Virus record (IMG/VR): IMGVR_UViG_3300008107_000003
Coordinates: 112,693-176,692 of that record
Length of the DNA stretch: 64,000 nucleotides
Direction: 5' to 3' (one strand)
Origin: a virus
The notes beneath the pieces were generated by a model, which saw nothing but the letters and a program-made list of their open reading frames with translations, searched no databases and was not told the DNA's origin. The first letter of the stretch is position 1, and every line of letters starts with the position of its first letter. The position numbers were made by a program, and so were the translations under genes. This document shows, piece by piece, positions 33,401 to 45,400 of this stretch.

Positions 33401-36400
33401 TACACCTACAGGTACTGTATAACGAACTTCTGTGCCTGTAACAAATGAGTGCTTTCCAATAGTAATTGTATTGCTTAAAATATCAACAACTTGGGATGAA
33501 GATCCATCAAATGAAACTGATGGTAAGACACTTTCAGAACTAATTACTGAAGCTCTAACTTTTGAAGTTTGACCAACAATAGTACGTCCTAAATCAGGAA
33601 TAACCCCTGCAATATTCTCAATCCAAATTTCGGATTGGAATACCTTATCAATTTCAATCTGAACGTATTTTACAGTTGTCGCAGGTTGTGGAGGATCTGA
33701 AAATACAATACCTTGAACAGTTTTGGTAATTGTTTGATTGGGATTATCAGGATCAGGTTCTGTAATTTGTAGACCATTAACAATTGTATATGCTTTTCCA
33801 GGAGCTTGAACAATTCCATTTAAACTAATCAAAAGTTTATCAGCACTAACAATTGAATTTGTACCATTAATTGTTAATGGGAATGCAGTTCTAGTTCCAT
33901 CAAATAAACTAGAAATATCATCAAATTCTTGAACAGTTGAAGTAATAATTTGTTCAGATGAAGTAAGTCTCTTACTTCTGAATATAACAACCGAATTGTC
34001 AAATTCACTATATCTTGGTTCTACAATAGCAAATGATTCTACAGTATTGAGGTCTGCAATTTCACCAACACTTACACTTCTAGTAACTTCAATTGAAGGA
34101 TCATTTTTTCTAGTTTCTTGTACACTATCTAAGACTAGTTCTCCAAAAACTTGGAATCCAGCTGGATGAGTGTTTTTCTTTATGCTATCTCTCCACTTAG
34201 AAATTACAACTTTACTCTTAATAGCATAGGAGAAATTTTGATAATAATAACTATCTTGTAATCTTTGAATAATTTCACTTGGTTTTCCAGTATCATCTGC
34301 AAATTTTCCAGATGTTTGTGTTACCGCATTGATATTTAAAACACCTCTAGCTCTAGAGATATTATCAATAATTCCACTAGACTTCGATACTAATCCTGTT
34401 ACTTTTTGCCCTTCAATGAATTCACCGCTATAATTTTCTAACTTTAGAAGTCTTGGACCAGTTTGCCAACCATTATTTTTAGATACATATCCAAATGCAG
34501 TTTGTTCAGATAATGAATTGCCCTGATATACATATTCATCAGATAAAAATCTAGCTGTTTCAACTATAGCTTCTGCTGTTCCACCAAAACTTTCTGTGAA
34601 TATAATTAATCTTCCATTTCCACTATTAATTAATGTAATTGCATCTCCAATTTCAGCTCCTTGTGGAGTTAATGCTATTTTTAGTTGATCTGCATCTAAA
34701 GAATTTTCAGATCCTGCAATTGCATAATATGTCTGAGTTGTAGATAATCTACCAAAACTTGATAATGGCAATTCTGGAGTTCCAATAGTTGTAGTTCCTT
34801 CAACGGCAGCAAAAGATATTTCTGCACCATTTGGAATTCCATGAGGTGATGAGAATTGTAAGTAATTTAGATCAACGTTAACTACAAATGTGAAAGAAGA
34901 TTTAAGTGCAACATCTGGAGCTGATGAATATCCAGTTCCAGGATTCTTGATTTCAATTGCAGAAATTCTGCCATTTTTAATAACAGCTTCAGCTTCTGCT
35001 CCCACTCCTCCACCACCTGTAATAATAACAGCAGGTGCAACAGTATATCCACTACCAGGGTCAGTTACATTGATTGATCTTAAAATACTTGTATTTAATA
35101 ACTGTAAGTTTACAGGGAAGTTAATCTCTGGTTTTAATGTATAATCATGAGAGTAATCAAATCCAAAGTTATTATTTTTTAATTTTTTAATTTTTCCAAT
35201 ATTAGTACCCTTCAAATATAATGAAGATCCCGATCCTCTAGGTGGAATAATTACATTAATTTTTCCACCACCACCTTGTAATTGTGGTCCTAAAATACCA
35301 TCAATACCTTCAATATCAATTGATCCAAATGTATAACCTTTTCCAGCACTAGTTAAAGATGCTGAGGTGATCTTACCAGTTTCATTTCCAGGTTCTCCTT
35401 CCAAGGTAACTTCAAGTTCAATAAATCCACCAACTCCGTCACCAATAATAGGAATCTTTGTATATACACCAGGTTCATATTCAGTTCCTTGATTTTCAAT
35501 TTGTATTCTTTCAATGGTTCTTACTGCGCTAATATCTGTAACGACTGGTAATTTCTTATAAAATCCTCCAGGACTTACAAATTCAATATCTGCAATTGGA
35601 CCATCAGCTGTTGTTGAAGTAGTGACATATGAAGTATTTTCTGCAATAGCAGGACCTTCTGGTTCAAAAGGTAATTGAATCGAGAATTTATAATCACCAC
35701 TGGTAACAGTTCCACCAGAAGTAGAATAAACTTTAAATTTGCCTGCATATGGAGTTGATCTCACAATTGCATATGCATTTTCAGTAACTGGAGATTCATC
35801 TCCCAGGTGTGAAGGATCAAAATAATATGTAATACTAGACGCTAAGTTATCCACTTTAAAGGTCACTTTTGGTGAACTTCCAGCAGCATCAATACCAGGA
35901 GTTCCAATTCTAATAATATTGTTGAATGAATATTCAATTCTGTTTAAACTATCTCTTGAGAAAGATAGGAAATAACCTAAATTTGATGGATGACTTAAAT
36001 CGAAGTTGTATTGATGACCATAGATAAAATTAAGTACAGGAGACTTTGCGTAAATAATAATTCCACTAGCAGCTGCAGGATTAGATGTTGCATCTGCTGG
36101 TAAATTAAATGTGAAACTTCTACTTGAAATAATATCATTAACTGAAAAACTTCCATCATATTCACTTGGAGAACCTACGCTCCCATTACCTTCAATAAAG
36201 ATAATATTATCTCTATTCAAATAGTGTGCTGTTTGAGTACCAACATAAACTTGATTAGTAGCAGAAATTCCAGATGGAATAATTCTAATAATTTTATCTA
36301 CAGTTGTAATAACTGTGATGTTCTTAACAAGTCCTAATCCAGATATAGTTAAAGTTGTTTTTTCTGTACCAGCAGGACTGGTATTCAATGAAATCTGAGT

Positions 36401-39400
36401 TACATCTAGAGAAATTAGAGAATTTTTAAAGTAATTAGATGTTGTTTGAGTTCCAATATATTCCCAAGTTATAGTGCCATCAGCAGCAGTACCTGATACA
36501 TGTGTTGGAGCAGTAGATCCTGATGTTCCAGATACTGTAGAGCGATATACTAGTCCAGTAGTAGTATTCTTAACATACTGATCTGCCGAATAAGATGTAT
36601 TACCAGTCCAATTTGTTACACTGTATAATTCATTAATTAAAATATAATAAATTCCTTCAGCAAAATCCTTAAATCTTGCAGCATCATCATTTGGAATTTT
36701 TAGAGTAAATGTTCCTGCAGTACCAACTCCAGGAGTTACTGTTGTTGTTGCAGAAGTGGTTGTTAAACTCCAAAATACGGTTGATTGATTTGCAACTTCA
36801 TATACTCTTTCTCCTGCAACAAATAGACCATTGTAATTTTCAACAACTAGTGTCCTTGTTCCAGAGTTCCAAGAAGTAACTACAGCGGTCGATCCGCTGG
36901 TAGCACCTTTTACCTTGTTACCAACAGTAAAGTCACCAGTTCCACCTGCTTGGAAATTTAGTTGCGTTTTAAAACTATAAAGTCTATATTCTTTAATTTC
37001 ATTTACATCATTAATATTATCTGAAACTAACTCTGATAACTCAGTTATAGTTGTTTGATCACTAAAATTAGTTGCATCAGTATTATATGCTACGTACACA
37101 TACTTATTTACAGTATCTACTTTTGTAATAACTGCATTCTGAGTTTTTAATCCAGTTGCATATACCTTTTCAGAAATAGTTGCACCTGGAGTAAAGTTTG
37201 CAGATTGATTTAATGTAAATCTCTTAACATTTCTAAATTTGGTTGGAATAGTATTTCTAATATAAAATTTACTACCTTTCTTACAATTAACTTTTAACTT
37301 AATACCACCTGGGGTAGGAATAGTAGCAGTTCTAGATGCCCAAGTATTTACTGATGATGAGCAAGTTACATAGTCTGATTGTAAATTTGAATTTAATTCA
37401 TTAAAGTCAAGAATAGTTGCGTTATCAACTCCAGGAATATAATCCTGTATATCAATTGAAGTATCTTGAACTGTGGATTGAGACCACGCAGAAGCACTAC
37501 TGTAAATATAATTGTAGGTATAACTTACAGTAGTTACTGTAGCAGTTCCACTAGGTCCAGTAATAGTCATTCCTGGATAGATTATTGCGCTAGGTGAAGT
37601 TAATGTAAGTGTTAACACTGCTCCAACACCAAATCCCGATAAACTATACGCTGACACTGCAGCTGATCCACCTGTATATGTAATAGTTTGGTTGTTGGCA
37701 AAGGATCCAGAAACAATAGTTGCAACAATATTTGCAAAAGTACTGTTGTAATTACCTAATTTATTTGCTTCTCTATTTTTATCAATTTTAATTAAAATTC
37801 CTTCTTTTGGTACAATAATTCCAGAGGAAAATTGATTGACTGTTGCTGTTACTTGTTGTCCAGTTAATGATGATCCAGTATATCTTGCATATGGAGAAAG
37901 TCTAAATTCATCCACATATCCATTTAGAGGTTGAGTTGCTCCATTAGCAGATCCGATATAAATTGGATTTGGAGTCGATACAGTAGTTGCAGTAGATGAG
38001 TTAATAATTCTAACACCATTTAGATATACATAATAATTTAAATTTTCTTTAACTAATGCAATATGATGCCATGTATCAGATGTAAATGCGTTGGATGAAG
38101 AATTGCCTAAATTTTCGGCACTTCCTGTTCCTCTAAGTTGTAAATTAATAACTCCTGTTGCACGAGTATATCTTAGAGTAATATGGTTTGTAGATCCAAC
38201 ATTACCACATGAGAAAAGAACTGGAGTAGTGCCTCCTGTAGATCCAGATCTGAAAAATCCCTCCAGAGTAAAATTGGTATTTGACATTAAATTGCCAATC
38301 GGCGTTGATGCTGCAGGAATTGAGAATGCATCTGTAGAACCACTTGGAATGTAAAGAGATGCAGTTCCATGCTTAAATTCTGCAGTACTAATTGTAGATG
38401 CTCCTCCGAAGGTAACACCGTTTCTCTTATTGAAACTTGAGTCTACTACAGAAGTGGAACCATTTACACCATCAAAATGATATAGTATGAAAGTATCTGA
38501 ATTATAAGCACTATATCCAGATACTAAAGTATCTCCCGATGCATCTCCATGAACAGATGTTGGATAGAATGAAAATCCTTTTGTTGTAGAGCTATTAGCA
38601 TTTTCCGAAGCAAATAATTTACTATTTGAAACTAAATCTCCATCATAACTCAATTTAATTTGATATGAATATACTTCACTATCTGTAGTAACACTTGTTA
38701 AAATTTGTATTTGTCCAAAAATATCAATATTTGATGAAACATATCTTGTCTCTACTGCTGCAACATCCGTACATGAGAATGCTTTATGCCATCTTAAAGT
38801 TATAGTATCATATCCTGTATTGGGATATTCTATTTCATTTGCATTAATAGACATTACTGCAAATTGAGATGCTCCACTGTAATTATAAGTGATGATAATA
38901 TCATCAAATTCATTAATTCTAAGGGATACATCACTGACATCACTAACACAAGTAATATCCTTTATGAAATGTAAATCAATTGCTCGTGTACTTTCATTCC
39001 AACTTGCCTTGCCATAAAGTATATTAGTTGGAGCATTTGGAGTTATAATATCCAAAACTTCTCCAGTAAAATGAATATTGTCTTTGCTATCTATAGCAAT
39101 AGATGTAATTTTTTCACTATATCCACCAAGAGAAATTTTTCTTCTCTTAATAACATCTCCATCATTTCTTAAGAATACAAGATAAGCATCCTGTGGAGAT
39201 ACTGAATTAGTATTTGTATATCCTGCAACGAATAAATCACCATTTTTATCTGCAGCAATTCCAGTGATTGTATCTTGCCTAATAGCACCGCTAACACCAG
39301 ATATTTCTTTTTGCCAAGTTAATGTGCATACAAGACCAGTAGAATTTTCAGTGTACTTTGCAATCACAATATCTGGATTAAATTGTGTTGTAGTATTTGG

Positions 39401-42400
39401 TTTTGTTTGACCAACTACAAAAATTTCTTGTCCTTTAACAATAATTTTTTGGAAATCAGCATAACGTAAACCTTGACCTGGATATGGAGATGATAAACTC
39501 TTTTGCCAAATTAAAGTGCCACTATCATTGTATTTTGCCATGATAGCAACAATATTTCCATTAGAATCTGCTGCCTTACCACAAATATAATAATATTTTT
39601 CTGAAGTTCCAAATATATCATTAATTACGACATTATTATATTGTGTCCAGTGTTTCGCAAAGAAATAATTAGTTTTCTTGTAAATCTGTGGGTGTGAAAT
39701 TATTAATCTAGGATCAAAAGTATATGAATTACCAGAATTAATAATATTAACTTTTTCAATTACTCCTGTAGATTGCAATACTGGTTCTACAATTGCATCA
39801 GAACCATCTCCAGAAATTTCAATAGATGGAGGAATGTCAGAATTATAACCAGTACCAGGTTGTACAATGTCTAATTTTTCAATACCATCAATAACTCTCA
39901 CTTTATAATCCTTTTGATTTTGGATCATAATAGGTGTAGTATCAACAAAAACAGTATCTCCAACTTGTAAATTATGTTCTAAATTAGTTGAAGTACCACC
40001 ATCATTTTCAGTACAAGTAATTGTTCCGATTGGAGTATCTCCATCAGATCCACCCAAAGCAAAAGTATATGCACTGATCGTTTTTCCTTCCACTTTAGAA
40101 ATACGAGCAGAAACTCCATACCCATCAGTATCAGTTTCATCAAATACTAATTTGTCTCCTACCTTGTAATTATTTCCAGCATTTTCAATTACATAACCAT
40201 CAATTTTTGCGGATTCAAATTTAGTAGTAGTATCAATTTCAATATCTACTCTAGATTCTTCTCTAACTGATGGGAAATAGTCATATAAACCAATTACATC
40301 TTCTTGTCTATAAGATGGAATTGCATCAGATAATTCTGCAATAGTGTCTCCAAGAAGTGCATTTGATAAACCAAAAGTAATTCTATCACCAGGTTCTAAG
40401 ATACCTATATCAGATAGATATACCCAATTAACACCTCCATCATTATAACCAGATCTTACTGTTGGTTGACTAGCACCAGAAATTGCAGTATTAGAACATC
40501 TATATAATTTACCAGTATTAAATCCGTCTCCATCCGAATATACTATTTGCCCTGCGGTGTATTGTGTATTTGGTTCCCAACGACCTGCCTCTTTAGTATA
40601 TGCATAATATCTTAAAGATATAGTATTTTCGATTGGATCATATAAATTAACTATTGCTTTAATTTGTCTACTTAATGTAGTACCAATTGTTCTCGTTGAA
40701 GTAATTATACTATTTTCAGTAAAATTACCAACAACATTAGCTAATTCATATGCAATATTAATAAATCCACTTTGATCACTATCTTCTACTTCAAATGTTA
40801 AAAGTTCCCCATCTTCAGTAATATAATCCCCAACAATACCAAATGTTGTTCTGTCTAAATCAGTATCAACATTTTCAAAAGGATCCCTAAATCTTACAAC
40901 GTCTAGTGGGAGATATGCTTGAATTGAATCTGCAGATAAATTCCAAGCATCAACTTGAGAATAATATTTTGGACCAATAACATATGGGAAAGTAGGAATA
41001 CCTTGCAAATTATCTAGATTTGTAGTATCTTCTACTATAGTTACAAAGTATGCATATGTTCCTTCTGGGAATTCTGGGGTTTTGCAAAATCTTCCGTTAT
41101 ATTCATCTAAGGTTCCCAAATTATAAGAGAATTCATAATCTTGGATAAATGATCCAGCTGGATATTCCGAGAGAAGTGGTCCGTCAATTCTTTCTGGAGA
41201 AGAAGATGTTAGGCTATCTAGCAACTTGTAACTAGATACCATTCTTTCAATAATACTCTTATCATCTGTAGGGTCGGAATAACCATATGGTCCATAAATC
41301 GGACTACCATCATAAGCCCAACCTAAGATAGGAGAATGTACTAAACCTTCAATTTTTTCTGCTACTTGTCCATTTCTAATTTCTAAGTTATCTCCTAAAA
41401 CATATCTCAATTGTCTTGGGTCAGACAAATGAGCATAATCTCCACCAAATTGATTATTTAATCCAGAGAACACATATCCTCTAGATGCATCTAGTTGCTT
41501 TTCAAATGCATAGTTGAATATCCATTCAAATACCTTACATTCAAATCTTGCACCAGATCCAACAGATTTTAGAACAATTTGAGTTGATCCTTGATTATAA
41601 TTAATACCTCTGTTTAAAATTTCAATATTCAGAACTTTACCAATAGAATCTCCAGAAGTCGAAATAATTGCTCTTGCCTTAGCACCAAAACCATCTCCAT
41701 AAATTTCAACTTCTGGTGGAGAAGTATATCCAATACCAGCATTAATAACCGCAATAGATACAATTCTACCATTATTAACAATAGCTAATGCTTCAGCACC
41801 TCTTCCACTAGAAACTTCAATGGTTGGTGCTGCAATATATCCTTCTCCATAATTAGTGACATTAATATTTTGAATTGGTCCCCTAACTGAAGCATATGCT
41901 GAAGCACCATCGCCACCGCCACCAGAAATACTAATAGTTGGAGTTGAAGTATAACCTTCTCCACCAAAATCAACAAGAATTTTACTTAGTTTATTGTTAG
42001 TAATAACTGCAGTAGCGGATGCACCTGATCCACCTCCTCCAACGATTGAAATTAGAGGTTGGGAAGTATATCCATCTCCAGCATTTTCAACAATAATTTC
42101 CGTAATAGAACCATTTACAACAACATCAGCAGCTGCGCCTGATCCACCACCGCCAGTAAATACAATATTTGGTGGATTTCCTGCATCATAACCACCACCA
42201 TTATCCAAAATTTTAATATCACTTAGTTTACCATATTTTAATGATTCGCTGGATTTATAGTTCCAAACAGATACTCCATTAATCCAAGAACCTACTGCTC
42301 CTGGAGCAGTATCAGTCTTAACTGAAATTGTGTTCTGTGTTCTTGGGAATCTCTTTAAATATCTTTGATTACCTGGAAGAAGTGCCGTACCAACAAAGGG

Positions 42401-45400
42401 TCCAATCTTATAACTTGGAATTCCTGTAGAAGCTACATAAACATAATTATCATTAAAATATACGTTTTGTACGTTGCTTGTATAAAGTTGAACAGAATTG
42501 TTAATTGAAATGTTATCGCTCTTACCTTTATTAAGATCAATTGATACTAATAGTTTTCCAACAGGTAATGTATTAGGATCTCCACTTGCAGGTAATGTAT
42601 ATGTAAATGTAGTATCTGAAATAGATGTTACAGTATATGTCCCATTATATAAAATAGGAGCTGCTCCATAAATTGTAACTTGATCACCAACTAAAAGACC
42701 ATGTTTTCTAGTTGTTGTAACTTTTGCTGTTGTATACCCAATACCTTCAGGAACAATACTAGATGCTTCAATTAGTTTTTTAACATTATATAACCATGTA
42801 TTAATAAGAGTATCTGTTGTTGTTGCTCCAATTTTAGTGATATTTAATTTATCCCCAGAAAGATAATATCTTCCAGTATCAACAAGTTCAGTACTACCAG
42901 CCTCAACAATTCCATAAATTTTCAAAACTACTTCTTGTTGAGTTCCTTTATTTGCATAAACAAAGAAATTAGATTGCACAGAAGAAGCAGCTTGATGTTC
43001 ATCTGCTAATCCATTTAATCCTCTGGTACATTCTAAAAATTGATTTAGTGTTTTTTCTTTATATGAAATTAATTCTCCATTGATTAGAATTTGACCATTC
43101 TTTTCGGGCCATCCAATAGTAGAATCTACAGTAATTACACTATCTGTAGTAGTAATTTTTTCACTAAGTTTGGTAGTGTATGGAACTACAAAATTTCCAA
43201 CTAAAGATTCTTTAGAAATTACAAGTTCAATGACACTACTATCAACTACATTAATATTAATATAATTTTCTACTAATGCTGCAGCATATTGAACATTAGT
43301 ATCGATTGGATCCTCAAGTTGTTCAATTAGAGCATCTTTTAAATTTTCTATCTGACCAGATATCAAATTTACACGAACAACAGTATCCACAGACCATGTA
43401 GCTGCAGATGGTTTAATAATCTGGTCTTTTGGATAAGAAACATCAATTTTTTCATTAAAAAGAATTCTGAAAAAATATGAAATAGAATTTTTTGTACCTT
43501 TAGAAGAATAAAACTCTTTGATAGTTTTAATAAACTGTGGTACACTAATTGTTGAAAAGTCTAATGTTGGGAAATATGGAGCAAATTCCTCAATAAATTT
43601 TTGAATAATTCTTCTATAGAATAAAGTATCTAAACTTTTTACTTCAGTACCTGCTTTATGAGTTGCTGCTAAAGATTGTTTTTCAGATTTAAATAACGCA
43701 TTTCCTTTTGCATCATAATCATATATGCCACTGACGCCTCTCTTACAATTTACCAATTTTGATTTAGTGTACTCTGTACCCTTCTCAATAACTCTAAAAC
43801 CTGTAATTTCATCAAAACCAATATCACAAGATGCCTTTGCAAATGGAGGCGCTGCGATTACGACAGTTGGTGGATTGAATGGATCATATCCTTCACCAAA
43901 ATTAGTAATATTAATATCTGTAATTACACCATTAAATACTGTTGCTTCTGCGGTTGCATTTACTAAAGTTTTATCTCGTAGAGCAAATCCATTATCTCCA
44001 ATTCTTGTATCTACAATATACACACTTGGAGGAACTTCATATCCAGATCCTCCACTTAATAGTTGTATTTGCGTTACTTGACCATCAGAGTTGACAATAA
44101 CATCAAGTACTTGAGCACCTACAGGATCAATAATTTCAACTCTTGGTGGATTTGTATCACTATATTCTCTACCACCAGATACAACGTTTACTCCAATAAC
44201 TTCGCCTTCAGTATTTAAAGTTGTGGTTAAAATTGCTTTTACTCCAGAAGAAGTTCCTGGAGCATCAACATAAACTTTTGGTGGTGTAGTATAGTTAGCA
44301 CCTGAAGAACTTAAAGTTACAGATGTAATAGATCCATTAGTAACAGTAACTGTATCAACTCTAGCTCCACCAGGATTTACAAAAGATAATCTAGGAATAT
44401 TAATGTAACCACTTCCACTTTCGGTAATTAGAATATTGCTAACTTTTCCTTCATTATTTACTATTGCTTTTGCTTTTGCGGCAATTCCATTTTCAGGAGC
44501 TTCAATTACAATTTTTGGGGGGTTTGTAGATTCATATCCTTGCCCTGGATCGAGTAAATTAATGGATTTTACTCCACCAATCAATGCCAGTGCTGTTCCA
44601 CCTTTTCCTGAAGAAGATTCTATTGTAACTTTAGGTGTAAATTTAGACGTATAACCAGATCCGCCAGAAGTAACATTAATATTTTCTAGTTCACCAAAAT
44701 CATTAATTACTGAAATTGCAGAAGCACCACTTCCTGTAGATTGAATTAATTGCTCACTTTCAACATAGGTCATCCAAAAATCAGCACCAGCTGCAGGAGC
44801 TTGCTTAAAGATAATAGTAGATCCTTGGATAGTAAATCCATCCTCTTCCTGAGAATATGCAGTTAAAAGCTTTTTCCCAACAGATACGTTTGCAAAAATA
44901 TCACTTACAGGAACATAAGGTTGATTATTTAATTTTAATTCAAACAAAGTTTTGACACCATTAAATTGAGATTTAATGTCATCTATAAACACAACTTCAT
45001 CTAAACTATATCCTTTCAAATAGAAAATAGAACATGTGGAAGAATCATCATTTAATTGTCTTGCTCTCGGTGCGGTTGCAAAAACAATAGTATCACCTAC
45101 AACTGTAAAATCAATTCCTGGCTTCAAATATTCATTATATACTTTTACAATTAAATGATATGCAGATGTTGGGGTAACTGTTAAACCAGAAGAAACTAAA
45201 TTAAAAATTGTTGTGGTGCCATCATACAAGAAAAATGCATTAGCACATTCTTGCCACTTATTTCTATATTCAGTTAAACTTAAAGAATCTGATAGTACTA
45301 CTTTTGGTGATTTTTGCACACCGCTATAATAAATGACTTCATCATCAATTAATACACTTCCATCAGTATCAATGAATGAATCTGTACTTTGTACTACAAT

